From NCBI GenBank assembly GCA_013816895.1, contig JACDDR010000027.1, positions 1 to 41,104 of the forward strand: 41,104 bases of DNA, read 5' to 3'. This document shows, in pieces, positions 24,909 to 33,008 of the stretch (its first letter is position 1; every line of letters begins with the position of its first letter). The position numbers and the translations under genes were made by a program. The notes under the pieces are model-generated. The model was not told where the DNA came from. It saw only the letters and a program-made list of their open reading frames with translations, and searched no databases. The DNA comes from Bacteroidota bacterium. GTDB lineage: Bacteria; Bacteroidota; Bacteroidia; B-17B0; Aurantibacillaceae.

Positions 24909-26150
24909 ATGTCATTATTTAAAAACAAGATAGCTGTTGCAGTTGCCATTATCCTGGCAATTATTTACTGTTACAGCGAGGCTGACGGTAAAGGTGACTT
25001 CTACATTTTTTTATCAGCGGCGGACGATCTCAGTAAACACATCAATATATTTGAAACCACTTACGTAGATGGCTTTCATTATTACTATTCTGTTTTTTTC
25101 GGTCTTCTTCTGAAACCCTTTGTCGGTCTTCCCTTCGTGCTGGTAAAAACGCTCTGGCTTATTTTCAACCTTTCGCTCCTTGCGCATTTGTTTTATCTTT
25201 TAATGAATGCAGATTTTATTAAAAGTCTCCCACAGAAAAGGCAGAATATCTTTTTTATAGTTATTTTTTTATTTTCGGCAAGGTTCGCAAAAGACAATAT
25301 TCATCATTCGCAGGTAACCATTTTAATTTTGTGGTGCTGTATTTACGGCCTGTACAAGGTGTTGAGAGGGTCTCCGGTTAAAGGCGCGTTAATTCTCGCC
25401 TTGGGAATAAACATCAAATTATTGCCTGTGGTTTTTGTGCCCTATCTTTTTTACCGGGGCTATTTTAAAGCGGGTTGTTTTGTAATTGGTTTCTACCTGT
25501 TACTGCTTTTCCTGCCTTCGGTTTTTATCGGTCACGAATATAATATGAGTCTCCTTAAAACATGGTTTCATCTTATTAATCCAACAAATCAGATTCATGT
25601 ACTGGATGTGGATGAAAGGAGTTTCCATGGCCTGTCAACGTTACTTTCTACGTTACTGGTTAAAGATGTGCCGGATATATATGCTCTTCCTTTAAAAAGA
25701 AATATTGCCGATGTTTCGCTTAATACGCTGAGCATTATTTTGACTTCCTTCAGACTGTTGCTGGTTGCAATGACGTTATATTTTACCGGGCTTTCGTTTT
25801 GGAAAAAGGCTAGAAGTCAATGGCAGAGCTGTGTAGAGGTAAGCTACGTTTTGTTGATCATTCCGCTTATTTTCCCGCACCAGCAGCCCTATGCTTTTTT
25901 ATTTGTGATCCCGGCGGTTTGCTGCATCTGTTATTACATGACAACAGCGGCGGTTTCAAAAAACTTGTTCCGATGTATTGTTAGCCTGATGGTTGTTATA
26001 TTTTTAAGCTTTAGTTTGAAATTTATTCTGGGAGCGTTTAATAATTACTATGACCACTACAAGATCCTTACGTATGGAGCGCTTCTTCTCATCCCTTTGT
26101 TGGCATGGATCTGGAAGGGATCAAAAAATAATCTGAGGTTTATTTCCTAA
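24909..26150 (+). CDS. Polytopic glycosyltransferase, family 87 / DUF2029-like
   Basis: A 413-residue membrane protein with roughly ten to twelve helices. The opening 'SEADGKGDFYIFLSAADDL' has the acidic pair expected in the first extracytoplasmic loop of polyprenol-phosphate-sugar-dependent (GT-C) glycosyltransferases. 'GALILALGINIKLLPVVFVPYLFYRGYF' is the usual core of the GT87/DUF2029 family. It would transfer a sugar from a lipid carrier to an acceptor in the envelope; donor and acceptor are unknown. It is divergent from the HTTM-like gene and its 3' end overlaps the convergent type B protein gene by 11 bp. ATG start with a possible -7 motif 27 nt upstream. Confidence 0.78.
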   Translation: MSLFKNKIAVAVAIILAIIYCYSEADGKGDFYIFLSAADDLSKHINIFETTYVDGFHYYYSVFFGLLLKPFVGLPFVLVKTLWLIFNLSLLAHLFYLLMNADFIKSLPQKRQNIFFIVIFLFSARFAKDNIHHSQVTILILWCCIYGLYKVLRGSPVKGALILALGINIKLLPVVFVPYLFYRGYFKAGCFVIGFYLLLLFLPSVFIGHEYNMSLLKTWFHLINPTNQIHVLDVDERSFHGLSTLLSTLLVKDVPDIYALPLKRNIADVSLNTLSIILTSFRLLLVAMTLYFTGLSFWKKARSQWQSCVEVSYVLLIIPLIFPHQQPYAFLFVIPAVCCICYYMTTAAVSKNLFRCIVSLMVVIFLSFSLKFILGAFNNYYDHYKILTYGALLLIPLLAWIWKGSKNNLRFIS

Positions 26151-28308
26151 GAAGCATAATGTGACCGTAGTGTATTTCTTCTTTTGAACTCACTACGTTT
26201 TTAAAACTGATGCGCCATACATAGGCATCATCCTGGCATTCTTTCCCTTTATATAAGCCATTCCAGCCTTGTTTAGGATCATTGGTGCTGAATATTTTTT
26301 CGCCCCAGCGGGTGAAAATAAAAAACTGATAATTAATAGTGCCAATAGCTGTTGGTTGAAACACATCATTCAGCAGATCATTGTCAGGCGTAAATGTATT
26401 GGGGATCCAGAATCTGAATTCGGGCAGAATTTTTACAACCGCTTTCAAAGTATCTGAGCAATAAGGATTGTTTACAACTTGCATTACCGGAAAATCGCCA
26501 TAATCAAGGTAGGTGTGAATCGTACTCGCGTTATTACCGCTGCTGCCGTCACCAAAGGTATATTGCCACGCAATCACATCGCTGCTGGCCGTATTGGTAA
26601 ATTGTATATCCGGATCAAAAATAGTTGTAGACTGTGGTGAGAAAATGAAACCAGCCTTAGGCGTTGGAGTAACAGTAATATTATTTATTGAAAACAAACT
26701 TGTATCAATACATACACTTTTAGTAATCACGATAAGTGTCGCAGAATACACTCCTGCAGGAGAAAATACCTGTACGGGTTGAAACGCGCTGGATGTTGCG
26801 CCGTTACTGAAAAACCAATGGTAGTTTACCGGCAAATCGCTTGTGCTGCCATTGCTGAAAGCCACGGTGGCCGGATCGCACAAGGTTACCGGAAGATTAT
26901 TAATTTTGGCTACAGGCGGAGCAACAACTCTTACGCTGTCAATAAATGAATCAACGCACGTAAATTGTTTGGCAATGAGCTTAACAAAATATTTTCCGGG
27001 TTGATTAAAGAAAATGGGACCCGGATTTTTTATCGTGGAAGTACTCGGGGTAGCTGCCGCAGAAAAATTCCAGTTAAAAGTTGCGGAGGGAACGTAAGCA
27101 CCCTGCGCCGAAAAAGAAAATGCATTTCCTTTAAAACATTGCTTACTCACCGGCGGAAAATTAATCTTAAGCTGTGGATAAACGTAAATAAGTTTGGTGA
27201 TGGTATCGCTGCAGGGCTTGCCGGGATTAGCAATCAAGGTAACAAGATATTTGCCGGTGTCCTGGTAAGTATAGCTTGGGCTCTGAACATTCGAGGTGTC
27301 ATTTGATAGTTGAGGAACTCCAAAGTCCCAATGAAAACTCAAATTGCCAATATTGCTTTGAGAGGAATTAGTAAAGGTGATTGTGGTTCCCTGGCATTGC
27401 GATTTAGGTTCGGCAATGGCACTCACCACATTTACTATGCAAGGCACCACATTAAACTGAAAATCTCTGAAATGCGTATTGAGCAATGTATTGCCTTTGA
27501 ATTCCTGAACACAAACTCCTACCACGTATTGTCCAACGGTGTTGGGACTGCCTGTTAGCACCCCGGTCACAGAATTTATACTGAAGGCGGGTGCCGATGG
27601 AATAGGGTACGTGCCGTTGTAGGGCGCAACGTAACTAACGTTGGGGTAGGGAGGCGGGGGCGATGGGCCGCCATTTGGAACCCCATCATAAGGAGCGCAA
27701 AGGGAATACACGAGCTGATCTGCGTCGGGATCTGTGGCTTTATGATTGAAAGTAAAAGTTACTTTGTTACAAATAAATATTGGAGGAAATGCTGTATACC
27801 TTGGTGAGCTGTTTATTGCTGCTACTTCAGGCCCGGGGATAAAAGTATAATAGGTTGCGCCCTGTGTGCCAGAATTTAGAAGATTAAGAACGCTGTTGTT
27901 TCTGAATGCAACCTGGAAAACAAGATAATAGCCCCCGGGCTTGGGAGGCAGGGTAAGGGTATAAGTATAAACCCCCTGCTCTACACAAATTCCTCCGGGC
28001 GGATGAATGCAGGGGTTGTTAATGCTTGGTGGAACCTGCGTAATTATGGGAGCACCGATATCGAACGTGTCTACCAGGAGGCTATCGGTATTATAAACAG
28101 TAAGTATTGCTGGCGTAAATGCAGTATTGCCGTATGTGCCGGGGAAAGGCGCCAGTCCGTTGAAACAATCGCGGTATAATTTAAGTGTTACTTTGTAAGT
28201 AGAATCATTAATGCGGTCATAGAAAATTTCTCCTCCAACAATATGAGTTGAATGGAGCTTCTGGCCCATCGCCATAAAAATCAAGATATAAAACAGAACA
28301 TTCTTCAC
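26140..28308 (-). CDS. PKD-domain T9SS type B secreted protein (paralogue A)
   Basis: A 722-residue secreted protein. The signal peptide is 'VLFYILIFMAMGQKLHS', then the family-typical mature start 'THIVGGEIFYD..YKVTLKLYRDCF'. A Bacteroidota-specific N-terminal domain of about 300 residues follows, then PKD modules ('FHWDFGVP', 'FNWNFSAA', 'YHWFFSNG', 'WQYTFGDG'). A gliding-motility-type C-terminal domain ('WIPNTFTPDNDLLNDVF', 'FTRWGEKIFST') marks it for T9SS export. It is a close paralogue of the next gene upstream. Unlike that copy, it has 'QVAFRN' in place of 'QRCCRN' and a proline-rich loop in place of a Cys-containing one. The start is GTG at 28308. Its 3' end overlaps the GT87-like gene by 11 bp. 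Confidence 0.92.
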   Translation of the reverse strand: MKNVLFYILIFMAMGQKLHSTHIVGGEIFYDRINDSTYKVTLKLYRDCFNGLAPFPGTYGNTAFTPAILTVYNTDSLLVDTFDIGAPIITQVPPSINNPCIHPPGGICVEQGVYTYTLTLPPKPGGYYLVFQVAFRNNSVLNLLNSGTQGATYYTFIPGPEVAAINSSPRYTAFPPIFICNKVTFTFNHKATDPDADQLVYSLCAPYDGVPNGGPSPPPPYPNVSYVAPYNGTYPIPSAPAFSINSVTGVLTGSPNTVGQYVVGVCVQEFKGNTLLNTHFRDFQFNVVPCIVNVVSAIAEPKSQCQGTTITFTNSSQSNIGNLSFHWDFGVPQLSNDTSNVQSPSYTYQDTGKYLVTLIANPGKPCSDTITKLIYVYPQLKINFPPVSKQCFKGNAFSFSAQGAYVPSATFNWNFSAAATPSTSTIKNPGPIFFNQPGKYFVKLIAKQFTCVDSFIDSVRVVAPPVAKINNLPVTLCDPATVAFSNGSTSDLPVNYHWFFSNGATSSAFQPVQVFSPAGVYSATLIVITKSVCIDTSLFSINNITVTPTPKAGFIFSPQSTTIFDPDIQFTNTASSDVIAWQYTFGDGSSGNNASTIHTYLDYGDFPVMQVVNNPYCSDTLKAVVKILPEFRFWIPNTFTPDNDLLNDVFQPTAIGTINYQFFIFTRWGEKIFSTNDPKQGWNGLYKGKECQDDAYVWRISFKNVVSSKEEIHYGHIMLLRK

Positions 28309-28447
28309 TGCATAAATTCTCTTTTAAATTACCAATAAAATACATTGACGCTTCAGTTAAGTTTATATCCGGTGAGTTTTTTATTATAAATGGTAGCACT
28401 CGGAAGACAGGCTTTGTACCTAAAACTTAACAAAAGAATAAAGCGCT

Positions 28448-30640
28448 CTATTTTTTTAAAAGAAGAACATGACCAAAATGAATTTCGTCTTTGTAAGTAA
28501 CTATGTTCTTAAAACTGATGCGCCATACGTACACATCTTCCTGGCATTCTTTCCCTTTATAATAGCCATTCCATCCATGTTGGGGATCAACAGTGCTGAA
28601 AATCTTTTCGCCCCAGCGCGTAAAAATATCAAACTGATACTTGATAACACCAATGGCAACAGGTAAGAACTCATCATTCAGTAAATCATCGCCGGGCGTG
28701 AAAGTGTTGGGGATCCAGAATCTGAACTCAGGAAGGATTTTCACAACATCTTTAAGACTGTCGGTACAATTAAAGCGATTACTTACAAACTGCATAACCG
28801 GGTAATCGCCGAAATTAAGATACGTATGAATTTCGCTTGCGTAATTTGAACCGGTTCCGTCACCAAATGAATATTGCCATGATGAAACATCGCTGCTGGC
28901 CGTATTGGTGAACATAATGTCAGGATCAAAAATAGTTGTAGGCTGCGGCGAAAAAGTAAAGCCGGCTTTGGGAGTAGGATTAACTGTAATATTATTAATG
29001 GCGTACAAGCTGGTATCTACGCACACGCTTTGGGTAGTAACAATCAGCGTAGCAGAGTAAACTCCCGGTGGAGAAAAAACCTGCTGCGGCTGAAACTCAG
29101 AAGATGAATTACCATTACTGAAAAACCACTGGTAAGAGATGGGCAAGGCACTGCTGCTTCCATTGCTGAAGGCTACCCTCGCGGGATCGCACTGACTCAG
29201 GGGTAAATTATTTATCTTGGCAACTGGCCGTGGGATTACGCGAACAGTATCAATGAAAGAATCAATGCAGGTGAGTTGTTTGGCAACTAGCTTTATAAAA
29301 TATTTTCCGGGCTGATTAAAAATAATATTGACAGGGTTTTTAAGCGTTGAGGTGCTTGGCGTGGCAGCCGCGGTAAAGTCCCATTTAAAAGTGGCCTGAG
29401 GCATGTACACTCCCTGGGTTGTAAAAGAAAAAGCGTTTCCCCTTAAGCATTGCCTGCTGTGAGGAGGGAAGTGAATTTTCAGCGGCGGATAAACATAAAC
29501 AACCTTCTGTATCGTATCGCTGCAAGGCTTATTGGGATTGGCAATCAGGGTAACAGTATATTTTCCTGTATCGGGGTAAGTGTAAGTTGGGTTAAATACC
29601 GAAGAGGTATCGCTCGCTATGGTTGTTACTCCAAAATCCCAGGCATAGGTTAAAGAACCAAGGTTACCAAAGCTCTGATTGGTAAAAGTAATGGTACTGC
29701 CCATGCATTTTTGTGATTGGTCTGCAAATATACTTGCTACTTGCACAATACAGGATACCACATTAAACTGGAAGTCGCGGTAATGGGTGTTGATCAAAAC
29801 TCCGTTTCTAAATTCCTGCACGCACACCCCAACAACAAACTGGCCAAGAAGATTTGGCTTACCTGTGAGCAATCCTGTAACAGGGTTAATACTAAAAGCA
29901 GGACTGCTTGCTATTGGATAAGATCCTGTATAAGGAGAAGAATACTGTACGTTGGTGTATGTGGGAGGCACCGCTACTGTTGCACAACCATTCGATCCTA
30001 AAGCAGGACAAGCCTGATCAAGGCCTTCGAAGGGCGGACACAACGAATAAACGAGCTGATCGCCATTAGGATCGGTAGCCGAATGATCGAAGCTGAAGGG
30101 AACATTATTACAAATAAAAATGGGTGGAAAATTTTTATAGCGCGGCGAACTGTTTACTGCAAATACTTCTGGTCCGGGAATAAATGTGTAGTAAGTAGAA
30201 CCCTGGGTATTTGGAGCAACAAGGTTAAGAATACTGGAGTTGCGGCAGCAGCGCTGATAAATAACATAGTACCCGCCTGTTTTTGGCGGCAGATTTAAAG
30301 TATAGGTGTAAACCCCTTCCTCTACGCAGATTCCGCCCGGCGCCTGAATACAAGGGTTGTTGATGGTTGGAGGAATATTAGTTATTACCGGGGCTCCGAT
30401 ATCATAAACTCCTATTAAATTTTTGGAGCCATCATATACCGTTAAAAGCGCAGTGGCAGCGTTGGGAAGACCGTCAAATGGCGCTCCTGAACTAAAACAA
30501 TCGCGGTAAACTTTAAGCGTTATCTTGTAATTACTCTGGCCTAAGTAATCGTAAATGATTTCCCCCCCTACAATATGATAGGAGTAGACCTGCAATTTTA
30601 ATGCAAAGAAAAATAATAATAAAAATATGTTCTTTTTCAC
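28448..30640 (-). CDS. PKD-domain T9SS type B secreted protein (paralogue B)
   Basis: A 730-residue protein with the same architecture as its downstream neighbour: signal peptide 'FLLLFFFALKLQVYS', mature 'YHIVGGEIIYD', N-terminal domain, four PKD-like modules and a type B C-terminal domain ('WIPNTFTPGDDLLNDEF', 'FTRWGEKIFST'). It keeps the family-typical 'YQRCCRNSS' and a loop with two more cysteines ('ACPALGSNGCA'), so it looks like the ancestral form. The start is GTG at 30640; the in-frame region upstream has a TAA and no ATG. Both paralogues use GTG. It is 139 bp from the paralogue and 130 bp from the divergent FG-GAP gene. It probably acts on the cell surface or in the extracellular matrix. 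Confidence 0.93.
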   Translation of the reverse strand: MKKNIFLLLFFFALKLQVYSYHIVGGEIIYDYLGQSNYKITLKVYRDCFSSGAPFDGLPNAATALLTVYDGSKNLIGVYDIGAPVITNIPPTINNPCIQAPGGICVEEGVYTYTLNLPPKTGGYYVIYQRCCRNSSILNLVAPNTQGSTYYTFIPGPEVFAVNSSPRYKNFPPIFICNNVPFSFDHSATDPNGDQLVYSLCPPFEGLDQACPALGSNGCATVAVPPTYTNVQYSSPYTGSYPIASSPAFSINPVTGLLTGKPNLLGQFVVGVCVQEFRNGVLINTHYRDFQFNVVSCIVQVASIFADQSQKCMGSTITFTNQSFGNLGSLTYAWDFGVTTIASDTSSVFNPTYTYPDTGKYTVTLIANPNKPCSDTIQKVVYVYPPLKIHFPPHSRQCLRGNAFSFTTQGVYMPQATFKWDFTAAATPSTSTLKNPVNIIFNQPGKYFIKLVAKQLTCIDSFIDTVRVIPRPVAKINNLPLSQCDPARVAFSNGSSSALPISYQWFFSNGNSSSEFQPQQVFSPPGVYSATLIVTTQSVCVDTSLYAINNITVNPTPKAGFTFSPQPTTIFDPDIMFTNTASSDVSSWQYSFGDGTGSNYASEIHTYLNFGDYPVMQFVSNRFNCTDSLKDVVKILPEFRFWIPNTFTPGDDLLNDEFLPVAIGVIKYQFDIFTRWGEKIFSTVDPQHGWNGYYKGKECQEDVYVWRISFKNIVTYKDEIHFGHVLLLKK

Positions 30641-30758
30641 TTGAAAAACTAACCTTTAAGTTACGAAAAAAAGACGCTTGAAATACAAGGCTTATTTAAG
30701 GGGTTCGATTTAAAGATAATTGGCACGAGATTAGCCGGAAAGATGGGGTTTTATTGAG

Positions 30759-30766
30759 TAAATTTG
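30759..30766 (+). promoter_or_regulatory. Exact Bacteroidota -7 motif (TAAATTTG) before the FG-GAP gene
   Basis: TAAATTTG is an exact TAnnTTTG match ending 4 nt before the ATG at 30771. A start about 7 nt downstream would make the mRNA leaderless or nearly so. A TTG occurs upstream (around 30719) but is too far for the usual -33 spacing. Confidence 0.35.
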
Positions 30767-30770
30767 CTTA

Positions 30771-33008
30771 ATGACGAAGTTAACCGGGATATTTTTCCTG
30801 CTCCTGTTTGTTCATGCCAAAGCCCAGCTTTCTGTTGGAAATGATACCATAAGAGTAATGGAAAACGGGTATGTTTTAAAAATGCCATGGGCCAACGGAC
30901 TCAATTATGCCACCTTCTCCAACGTGGATGTAAATTACGATAACGTAAAAGATCTTGTGGCTTTCGATAAAATAAACCAGTTTGGTGTTGGGCGCTTCCG
31001 CTGCTTTATTAAAACAGGCGCGGCTGGTGTTGCCACGTACACGTATAATCCGGGCTTGAGTTACGCGTTTCCACAAGTGGCCAACTGGGCAACTTTTGTA
31101 GATTACAATTGTGATGGAAAAGAAGACCTCTTTTGTTCGGCAAGCGGAGGAATAATGGTTTACACCAATATAGGTTCACTTTCTTCAGGACTTAGTTTTA
31201 GTCTTACGAGTCCTCTGCTTTATACATATTACAACCCCTCACCTTCCGGATACGCCAATCTGTACGCGGGACCTTCCGGTGTGCCTGGTCTGGCGGATGT
31301 TGACAATGACGGAGATATAGATGTGCTCACGTTTAGTCCGCAGGGGGTATTTGTTGAGTTCCACCAGAACATGAGCAAGGAAGCTTTTGGTAATTGCAAT
31401 AGTCTTGATACCTTCAATCTAAACACAGCGTGCTGGGGAAAAATAATCGAAAACAATTGTTCCGTGGCACTGAGTCAAACCTGTGCCATGAGGCCCTGGC
31501 CAGATTATCATCCCGAGCTGCAGGATAATCTTCACTCGGGTTCCTGCCTCACGTGCATTGATTATGATAATGACCAGGATGTGGATCTTATCATGGGAGA
31601 CATCTCCTGTAATAATGTTCAATTTGCGTATAATAGTGGCACTTCGGGCAACGCGGTGATCACAGATACAACAAAGCTGTATCCTAACTATCCTAACAAA
31701 GGTTCAACACTTCAGATCAAAATGAATAATTTTCCATGCACCTATAACGTGGATGTGGATGGCGATGGTAAGAAAGATTTGATTGCAACGCCAAACACTT
31801 TTGGAAGTGAAAATGCAAAGAGTACCTGGTATTATAAAAACACGAGCCCGACAAACACCGTTAATTTTCAATTTGTAAAAAATAATTTTTTGCAGGATGA
31901 AATGATTGAAGTCGGACAGAATTCATATCCTGTTTTGTTTGACTATAATGCCGACGGAAAAAAAGATTTACTGATAGGCACATTTGGATATTATGGGACA
32001 GGAACATTAAAAGCCCAGCTGGCTTTATATGAAAATACCGGAACACTCGCCCAGCCTTCCTATTCATTAATTACCAAAGACTATGCAGGCGTTAGCACCC
32101 AAAGTTTGAACTACGCGATGCCGACTGTTGGTGATATTGACAGCGATGGAGACACAGATATTCTCATCGGAACTTCAAACGGAAAAATACATTGGCTTAA
32201 AAACACCGCAGGCCCGGGAAGCGTTTGCACCTTCACATTCATTAATAATCCTTTCGGATTTACAACACTGTCTGCGGTTGCCGCTCCTCAACTTTTTGAT
32301 ATCAATAAAGATGGCCTTCTTGATTTAATGATAGGTGGAAAGAACGGACAGATAGCCTATTATAAAAACACAGGCACTTCCCTCAACGCAGTATTCACAA
32401 AGAAAAGTAATTTCTTCGGATCAGTAAATGTAAAAGGCGATCCCAATTTGTATGGTATTGATGGATACGCGAGTCCATTCTTTTATGATGAAGGTCCGCA
32501 AACCAAGCTGTTAACGGGCTCCGTGAGCGGCCAGATTTTTTACTATACTATTCCTGTTCTTACTTCCGATTCCTGCGTAGCGGTTTTAATAAACAATTCA
32601 ACCAATTACATAAATGAAGGGGCGCAATCAACCGTATGGTATGAAGATGTGAATAGCGATGGTAAGCGCGATCTGTTTGTAGGGAATGCTGGCGGCGGAC
32701 TTAACTTCTTTTCTTCCAAGTCGCCTTTTGTAGGTATTGAAGAAAAAGAAAGTATTGAATCGTTGGTGAATGTGTTTCCAGTTCCAGCGCAGGAAGAATT
32801 AATCATTTCAGTAAATAAAATTGACGCAAAAAAAATATACGTGCTATTGACAGACGTTTTGGGAAAGCAAGTTCTTGAAGCTTCTTTCGTTTCAAATAAT
32901 GGAATTATATATATAGCTGACTTAAACCCTGGAATATATTTTGCGAGCATTGTTATTTATAGTGACCATAATAATTTCAGAATTGTAAAAAAAATAATTA
33001 AAAATTAG
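30771..33008 (+). CDS. FG-GAP/VCBS beta-propeller protein with T9SS type A sorting domain
   Basis: A 745-residue secreted protein. The signal peptide is 'GIFFLLLFVHAKAQ'. At least eight Ca-binding-type motifs follow: 'DYNCDGKEDL', 'DVDNDGDIDVL', 'DYDNDQDVDLI', 'DVDGDGKKDLI', 'DYNADGKKDLL', 'DIDSDGDTDIL', 'DINKDGLLDLM' and 'DVNSDGKRDLF', typical of an FG-GAP/VCBS propeller. The last 75 residues ('VNVFPVPAQEELIISV', 'LNPGIYFAS', 'KKIIKN') are a T9SS type A signal. It should be a calcium-stabilised surface or secreted propeller. Its TAG stop is followed at once, in the same frame, by the TTG start of a cytochrome c lipoprotein gene. This makes it the first gene of a three-gene run ending with a DCC oxidoreductase. 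Confidence 0.9.
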   Translation: MTKLTGIFFLLLFVHAKAQLSVGNDTIRVMENGYVLKMPWANGLNYATFSNVDVNYDNVKDLVAFDKINQFGVGRFRCFIKTGAAGVATYTYNPGLSYAFPQVANWATFVDYNCDGKEDLFCSASGGIMVYTNIGSLSSGLSFSLTSPLLYTYYNPSPSGYANLYAGPSGVPGLADVDNDGDIDVLTFSPQGVFVEFHQNMSKEAFGNCNSLDTFNLNTACWGKIIENNCSVALSQTCAMRPWPDYHPELQDNLHSGSCLTCIDYDNDQDVDLIMGDISCNNVQFAYNSGTSGNAVITDTTKLYPNYPNKGSTLQIKMNNFPCTYNVDVDGDGKKDLIATPNTFGSENAKSTWYYKNTSPTNTVNFQFVKNNFLQDEMIEVGQNSYPVLFDYNADGKKDLLIGTFGYYGTGTLKAQLALYENTGTLAQPSYSLITKDYAGVSTQSLNYAMPTVGDIDSDGDTDILIGTSNGKIHWLKNTAGPGSVCTFTFINNPFGFTTLSAVAAPQLFDINKDGLLDLMIGGKNGQIAYYKNTGTSLNAVFTKKSNFFGSVNVKGDPNLYGIDGYASPFFYDEGPQTKLLTGSVSGQIFYYTIPVLTSDSCVAVLINNSTNYINEGAQSTVWYEDVNSDGKRDLFVGNAGGGLNFFSSKSPFVGIEEKESIESLVNVFPVPAQEELIISVNKIDAKKIYVLLTDVLGKQVLEASFVSNNGIIYIADLNPGIYFASIVIYSDHNNFRIVKKIIKN

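Larger units (their letters stand above)
26140..30640 (-). repeat. Tandem gene duplication (two T9SS type B paralogues)
   Basis: The two genes align over their whole length. Nucleotide identity is visibly high in patches: 'GGGGATCCAGAATCTGAA' and 'CATCGCTGCTGGCCGTAT' occur unchanged in both. The N-terminal third is more diverged than the PKD and C-terminal parts. This is a direct repeat of about 2.2 kb units separated by 139 bp. Confidence 0.9.
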
